Assembly: GCA_016808115.1 (NCBI GenBank)
Contig: JAEQBH010004670.1
Location: 1-64,000, forward strand
Source of the DNA: Tetrastigma voinierianum
Taxonomy: Eukaryota > Streptophyta > Magnoliopsida > Vitales > Vitaceae
Direction of reading: 5' to 3'
Length of the DNA: 64,000 nt
Part shown: positions 58,940 to 64,000 of the stretch, piece after piece
Position numbering within the stretch: the stretch's first letter is position 1
Layout: the number at the start of each line of letters is the position of its first letter
Notes under the pieces: generated by a model
Databases searched by the model: none
The model's input: only the letters and a program-made list of their open reading frames with translations
Told to the model about the DNA's origin: nothing
Position numbers and translations under genes: made by a program

Positions 58940-59345
58940 ATTCGATATCACGATTGTACTTTTGGTGTCACAACTTTGCATTTTTCTCATCTATATAATG
59001 TCACAACCGCTGTGTCGCGACCAGATTTTGCCTATATGTATAAATAGTCGCGACTGAAAGTGTCAATGTTATGACTTTCTATGATGTTGTCACGAGTCGC
59101 GAATCTTGATCAGGTCTTCAATGTTGCCGCCTTTGTTCGATCGCTTTAATTTACTTTTGTGTCGCGACTTTGCTATGATATCGTTGTTGGAGTCGCGACT
59201 CTGGAATTGGTTTTCTCTTCCTTCAGCCGATGTCACGACTCTTTTCATCCGATGTCGCAACTCTAATATTATGTCACGACATTCCTCAGCTAATGTTGTG
59301 ATTTTGGTATCATGTCGCAACATTCTTCAACCGATGTCGCGACTT
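58940..59345. repeat. TCGCGA array in Athila LTR, upstream of TATA box
   Basis: About fourteen words of the type TGTCGCGACTTT or variants (GTCACGACT, GTCGCAACT, GTTGTGAT, GTCGCGAAT) at intervals of about 20-40 bases. They occupy the presumed U3 upstream of TATAAATAG. Near 59220-59345 the context word ATGTCACGAC / CGATGTCGC recurs. Confidence 0.8.
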
Positions 59346-59519
59346 TGGACTTTGGACCCCTTTTTGCTTCTTTTCTTGCTGTTTTATTCGTTTTTCATGA
59401 CATTCCTATAAAAACACTAAATTTGGTAAGTATCCAAATTTTGCATTTAAAACGAGTATTCAACATAAAAATCATACAAAAATGGATAAAAATTCAACTA
59501 TGCAAATTCATGCTTATCA

Positions 59520-60640
59520 AACTCCCTAATCTCTTAAAGTTTCGTCGCCCTCAAGCAAAGAAAAGAAGAATTTTATTGTTCATAATCAATCCAAAATCAA
59601 TGAGTTTTATGGCTCATTATTTCTAACAACAGTTTGCATAAATGATGGCACTTAAGTTTAATGATTAATCAATTATGAAGAGAATTTCTAACATACACTT
59701 TAATCATAGGATCAGATTACTTGCAATTTCAGTTTAAGCATATACGAATTGCTCTCACATTTGCATATAGCTCTAGTTCATTGTTCTTGAATGATTGAGT
59801 GTGTGTTGGTTGTGCCCTTCGAAAAGATCAGCAATTTAGGTATTTTTATGAGATCTAGGGATGGTTATGGATGTTCTGATATTATTTTAGATCCCATAAA
59901 GCCATGGGTAAGATCGCCTCCACTATTTTAAGCATGACACAACCTTCAAGATCAAATAGGTCTTTAAAGCTTGTAATGTGAGGCTTAGGTAAGGGTAGTT
60001 GAATATGAATTTTTTTGGCTTGAACTTACCCAGTATACACATTCTTTCTTTTCTACCCATGATTGCATTTTCCATCATTTCTTAACATATTTTTCCTTAT
60101 GCTGTCAAATATACTTCCCCCAAACTTGTTTGGGTACATCTTTCTTGTTATCTCCTTTATACCATTCAATATCCACAATGTATGACCTTCTCTTCACAAA
60201 GCCACAACTTGTCTCTCATTGACTTTTCAGCAAGGTTCAAGTGAGGAAGGTAAATGCGCGTCTATTAGTTTCCACGCACTTTATAGCAAGCTTTAGGTCG
60301 CACCCCATGCCACTGGACATTAGGGTACTAGTTGGAACACCCTAAGGACTTAATAACTCTAGTTAAGAAGGCTACAAGGCTTGACTTACTCAACCTGCTT
60401 TTTCTCACATTTTGCTTTCTTTTGAATTCCTTCCATTCTTGCATCAACAAATTTCTTAATCAGTTTACTTCTAGCTTGTTTGCATTTGAAAGTCTAGATC
60501 TCCTTCAAACTTGTTCCTCATCCTTTTTCTGTTAATTCATTCTTTTCCAGCATATTTTCGGGGTGTCGTCTCAATAAGGTTACTAATGTGAAAATGGTTT
60601 AATGTGTGTGATTTGGTTTCAAGAAAGAAAATAGGCTTCA
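59520..60640 (-). other. Athila 3' non-coding region
   Basis: Contains the purine-rich stretch next to the LTR and AAGTTTGGGGGAAG (minus, 60127-60114), a motif common between the last ORF and the 3' LTR in Athila-like elements. The plus-strand ORF 60332-60535 is fortuitous. No other feature. Confidence 0.65.
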
Positions 60641-62190
60641 TTGGCTCAAAATGGATAACCAGCTTGAGCGAGAACAAAATCAAGGATCGAAGCCTAGGGC
60701 TTTTCAATTGTTTTATCTCCTAGGAGCTTATTTATAGCCCATTCCAGCATCCTTGCATTACTCCTAATTAGCTCATTCTGTCTCTCCACAAGGGAGTTGA
60801 GTGTACCTTTAAACTCTCCTTAAGCATTGTACATATTCTTTAGGTTGGAGTTGCAAAGATCCAAACTCTCAGTCCACATTTTCTCCCTATAATTCAGGGA
60901 GGCTTCCATCTCTTCATCTCTCCTCTGGATGGTATCCCTAATTTCTTTTTGGTGTGCCTTGTACAGGTAACCAAAAGCATCACCTTTCTACAACAGATTT
61001 TTCTCCATCTCCTTCTCCATCTTTTCTAGCATATTTAATAAATCATGATCCCTTTTTATTTGTTCATGCACAAAAACTTTCTCTCTTTCCTTCGCCTACT
61101 TCAAGGCCTTGTCTCCTCGCTTTTCCAGCTCTTATTTCCATTCCTCATCTCTCTACTTGAGGGTTGCTACTAAGGTGTTGTCTCTCTTTTTTATTTGATC
61201 TTCTAAGTAGTTATCTCTTCACTTCAGTTCTTCTCTGATCTTCTCATCCCTCTCCTTGAGCTCTTCCTTCATTTCTTTAAGCATAGCTAACAACTCAGAG
61301 TTCCTGCTGTCTTCAGTGGGGGCTCTCTTTTTTCCTTTACTCCTTTACTTTATTGTAAACATTTGTTCTGCACTAGAGATTTTCTCATTGTCACCCTCTT
61401 CTCTTCTCTCCTCATCTCTAGTATGAGTTGGAACCCCATGGTCTGCAACAAGGGAGAACATTGGTTGCTCTAATTTTGCTTCAAAACCTCCATTTTCTTC
61501 ACTACTGTCCCCTCATCAAAAACAACTATAGGGGCTTGGACCCTAACAGGACTTACTCCCTTCCTGTCTCAGTCTCTGCCCTCTTTCTCTTTTTGTGGGC
61601 TTTTATCTCCTCTTTCCCTCCTCACTCTCCATTGGAGCTTTGAGGACTCCAGTAAGAGTGAGAGGTGAGGTCTTAGGACACCTCTCCTCATCTTCTCCAT
61701 TAAACTTCACACCCCCTTTGATGCACAAGAGTGTGATCAAGGAAGGGTGGGGGATATTTCCAACAAAATTCCCCTGTGCATATTCCAAGATGGACTCCTC
61801 AATAATCTTTCCCAAATCAACTTGATAGCCCTTGACCAACGCATACAAGAGTATGACGCAGTCTTGTCTCCCAAGTTCGCATAGAACTCTTTGACAAGAG
61901 TTCTTCTACTTGGCTCCAAGTGTTTGCAGATCATCTCATAGCCTCTCATCTCAATTTCTTCCTTAAAGGGTGGCACCAACTCCTTTTCACCCCTTCGCCA
62001 ATAAATCCTTTCGCTAGAGTTTTTCAAAATTTAAGCCCTCACGCTAGGAACACCCTTGATCCTCCTGAATCACCTTCCACCTCTTATACTTCTTCCCTTA
62101 CTTCCTCCACAGGAGTAGTCTCCTGGTTTTCGGGTTGCTCAACCCTCTCTCCTTGCACATCCTCCATGATTTTCTCAATGACTTAAACTA
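60640..62190 (-). pseudogene. Athila ORF after pol: plant-transposon domain plus coiled coil, broken
   Basis: The N-terminal part (62027-61603) has YEMICKHLEPSRRTLVKEFY then ANLGDKTASY, and in another frame ALVKGYQVDLGKIIEESILE, then NIPHPSLITLLCIKGGVKFN. This is the 'putative plant transposon protein' type domain seen in Athila-like elements. After an acidic linker a long Glu/Arg/Lys-rich coiled coil runs from about 61320 to 60740: LLAMLKEMKEELKERDEKIR, KRDHDLLNMLEKMEKEMEKN, FGYLYKAHQKEIRDTIQRRD, EEMEASLNYREKMWTESLDL. At least two stops (in LL-stop-KGDAFGY and NMYNA-stop-GEFKG) and a frameshift. Function unknown; its env-like position is not evidence of an envelope protein. Confidence 0.72.
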
Positions 62191-62334
62191 GAGTGGGAAA
62201 GCTAGGGTTATACATTGTGGCTAAGTTTTCGAAAATGAAATATGGGTAGGAATTTAGGTTCAAATGTTTGAGGAGATTAGTTTGAAATTTCAAATTTTTA
62301 GTAATCATTCTCTTAAATAGGGATGATGCCTTAA

Positions 62335-62615
62335 AATAGCGACTGGTGTCGCAACATTGTAGATGTGATGTCACGACTCCGAGAGAATGTCGCAACATTG
62401 AAAACATTATGTCACGACTTTGAGAAAATGTTGTGACATTGAAAACATTATGTCGCAATTCCGAGAAAATGTCACGACATTGAAAACATTATGTTGCAAC
62501 TCCGAGAGAATGTTGCAACATTGAAAATATTATGTCGCGACTCTGCAAAGAATGTCGCGACTTTGGAAAATGTTTAGAGTCAATGCCACAACTTCGAGAA
62601 ATGGTGTTGCGACAG
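62335..62615. repeat. TCGCGA array in Athila interior
   Basis: About thirteen words (TGTCGCGACTCTG, TGTCGCAACATTG, TGTCACGACTTTG, TGTTGTGACATTG and so on) spaced about 20 bases, in the phrase ATTATGTCGCGACTCCGAGA then AATGTCGCGACATTGAAAAC. Differences between copies are nearly all CG to TG or CA. Between integrase and the next ORF. Confidence 0.88.
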
Positions 62616-63209
62616 AATTGGCATTTTCCTATTTTCTGATTTTGCTACTTGTTTTCCTCAATGTTATTCATATGAGCATACTCAATTCATGAAACTTTCA
62701 ACCAGTCATTATCACAGATATATCATTGAAACACATATTATTATTTCAGAAATTGAACAGCAATTCAACTGATTAAATCTAATTAAACTAACAAAAATCA
62801 AAGGAACTTCATCTAATCAAACACAATTCAAACACATGAAAATAAACTTGACATGAAAGAAAAATAACAGTAACTAAAATAATAAAAATAATAATTGGAA
62901 AATTCTCACAGAGATTTCATTGAAGCTCAGATTTGAATTCATCATTCTTTGACAAGAATTTCCTTATAATGAAGAATATTCCAATGAATTTTGATAATTA
63001 AAATAATCCAGGTTGCCTCCCAGCAACTGCTCAGTTTAATTTCCTTAGCTGGACTTGGCTGCATCTTCCATTGATCTTCAATATCCTCTATCCTGATTCC
63101 CAGCTTGTTGCTCAGTCTTCATTCACATTTCCACCAAAATAATGCTTTAATCTCTGCCCTTAAATTCATTCCCACCTTGACCTCTAATTGTAACTGCCTC
63201 AAATGGTGT
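62616..63209 (-). other. Spacer between Athila pol end and next ORF
   Basis: AT-rich with polyA-like AAAATAATAAAAATAATAAT near 62878. At 63000-63200 degraded sequence follows the end of pol. No recognisable domain. Confidence 0.5.
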
Positions 63210-63735
63210 TTATGATATCACAGTAAAAGGGCCACTCCATCTTGATCTCAATTTTCTTGGAAATAGTCTGAGCCTTGAGTTATACAGTAGAACAACTTCT
63301 CCAACTCTAAACTCTCTTCTAATGATTCTTTGATCATGCCATCTTTTTGTCTTCTCCTTGTATATTCTAGCATTATCATAGGAATCATTCCTCGGCTCTT
63401 CCAGCTCACTTAACTGGAGCATCCTCTCCTCAAACAGATTCTAGTCAAAATTTAGTCTGACTACCACATACTTTACGCCCAACTCTGTGAGGTAAGTGGC
63501 ATGGCTTCCCAAATACTATTCTATATGGGGACATCTTAATGGGGGTCTTGTAAGCAGTTCTGTATGCCCATAATGCATCATCCAGCCTTACTGCCCAATC
63601 CTTCCTATTGGTGGTGGCAGTCTTTTCCAAGATTTTCTTAATTTCTTTATTAGAGATCTCAACTTGACCATTAGATTGAGGATGATATACTAAGCCCATG
63701 GCATGCTTGACTCCATACTTGCTCATCAGCTTTGC
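63210..63735 (-). pseudogene. INT: Athila integrase, C-terminal half (5' part deleted)
   Basis: Two open pieces in different frames. 63735-63445 reads LMSKYGVKHAMGLVYHPQSN, then GQVEISNKEIKKILEKT (catalytic Glu in QVE), DWAVRLDDALWAYRTAYKTP, and FGKPCHLP, where ELEHKAYWA normally follows. 63422-63210 reads QLSELEEPRNDSYDNARIYK, WHDQRIIRREFRVGEVVLLY and LRSRWSGPFTVIS, the C-terminal DNA-binding domain. Both wordings are characteristic of the Athila lineage. A frameshift near 63440 separates them. The first two catalytic Asp residues are gone, because the sequence upstream of 63735 is leader, not pol. Confidence 0.88.
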
Positions 63736-63802
63736 AAAAAGTGTGAGTGATGGATCAAAACATAAACACAAATTTATAACGTTATTACCCAAGGACTATT
63801 GT
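63736..63802 (-). other. Leader fused to integrase by internal deletion
   Basis: Sequence right after the PBS on the minus strand (ATAGTCCTTGGGTAATAACG, then GATCCATCACTCACACT) runs without any gag or pol into integrase at about 63735. The open frame starting at 63792 is a chance fusion. Confidence 0.6.
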
Positions 63803-63824
63803 CTAATCCCCGGCAATAATGCCA
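63803..63824 (-). promoter_or_regulatory. Primer-binding site (Asp-tRNA type) of Athila-like element
   Basis: On the minus strand TGGCATTATTGCCGGGGATT, a close variant of the Athila-type PBS TGGCGCCGTTGCCGGGGA, directly after the LTR end TTTCA. Confidence 0.75.
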
Positions 63825-64000
63825 TGAAACTCGCTTTTGTTATATTTCTTTGCAATTATACCGATTAAAAAACGGTTTCCTTAAGAAAGAGCTGAATTTC
63901 TTTCTCGGGTTTTGATCCATGATTCCGTTAAGTGTACAGGTCGAACAAGTAATAAAGTGGATTTAAGTCCGTATATCGATCCACGATCTCAATAATTCAA
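63825..64000 (-). repeat. 5' LTR end of Athila-like element (partial)
   Basis: Plus-strand TGAAACTCGC marks the LTR end beside the PBS. It shares AAGTAATAAAGTGGA and GTGTACAGGTCG-type words with 57755-57930. The remainder lies beyond the window. Confidence 0.65.

Larger units (their letters stand above)
57755..59519 (-). repeat. 3' LTR of Athila-like element
   Basis: On the minus strand it starts TGATAAGCATGAATTTGC at 59519, after a purine-rich AGAGATTAGGGAGTT. It ends near 57755, where it aligns with the LTR end before the PBS (TTATAT-TTCTTTG and AAGTAATAAAGTGG words shared with 63825-64000). It carries the TCGCGAC array upstream of a TATA box. The left end is approximate. Confidence 0.7.
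57755..64000 (-). mobile_element. Athila-like Ty3/gypsy element, internally deleted, running off the window
   Basis: Minus-strand order: 5' LTR start (64000-63825), PBS (63824-63803), a short leader, the second half of integrase (63735-63210), a spacer with a TCGCGA array, an ORF with a plant-transposon domain and coiled coil (62190-60640), a 3' region with the Athila-like AAGTTTGGGGGAAG motif, a polypurine stretch and the 3' LTR (59519-57755). Integrase wording (DALWAYRTAYKTPI, FGKPCHLP) is characteristic of Athila. gag, protease, RT and RNase H are missing. Confidence 0.82.

Overview
The window is plant nuclear DNA, almost certainly from an angiosperm with a repeat-rich genome. It holds Ty3/gypsy chromoviral (Tekay/Del-like), Tat-like and Athila-like retrotransposons and a Ty1/copia element. 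Their primer sites match the initiator-Met tRNA and the Asp-type PBS, and an antisense plant-mobile-domain ORF is also plant-specific. There is no sign of bacterial gene organisation. I find no intact host gene, rRNA, tRNA or CRISPR array. Every recognisable coding region is a decayed retrotransposon open reading frame broken by stops and frameshifts.

Layout. Bases 1-4598 are most of a long gypsy LTR carrying several minisatellites. From 4599 to 48163 there is one Tat-like gypsy element on the + strand, with gag, protease, RT, RNase H, a second archaeal-type RNase H, integrase and an antisense plant-mobile-domain ORF. Other elements have inserted into it. A Tekay-like element (13015-38936, target duplication TAGGC/CAGGC) sits in its 3' half. 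Inside the Tekay element, a Ty1/copia element (16775-29197, CTCAT/CTCAC) interrupts the gag zinc-knuckle region, and a solo gypsy LTR (32475-35919, GTACA/GTATA) interrupts the end of pol. The copia element is itself interrupted by a 3-kb solo gypsy LTR (22175-25178, GTTTT/GTTTT) at the start of its integrase. A reverse-oriented solo LTR (about 42264-45907) lies between the antisense ORF and the Tat 3' LTR (47321-48163).

Bases 48164-57754 are AT-rich and gene-poor. They hold microsatellites, a short foldback, two duplicated segments and a more balanced-composition block (50220-52570) flanked by AT-rich segments related in inverted orientation. From 57755 to the window end lies an Athila-like element on the - strand: 3' LTR, 3' region, an env-position ORF with a plant-transposon domain and coiled coil, the end of integrase, PBS and the start of the 5' LTR. 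Nearly all of its gag-pol is deleted between PBS and integrase.

Across the window, two motif systems recur in different elements. One is a CATAACTTG...CCAAATTG module spaced about 165-200 bp in every chromovirus-type LTR. The other is an array of TCGCGA palindromes and their CpG-decay variants, found in the Tat 3' region, the copia leader, the Athila LTR upstream of its TATA box, and the Athila interior. They are the least explained features here. Boundaries were read by eye from LTR alignments, target duplications and PBS/PPT motifs. No database search was possible.
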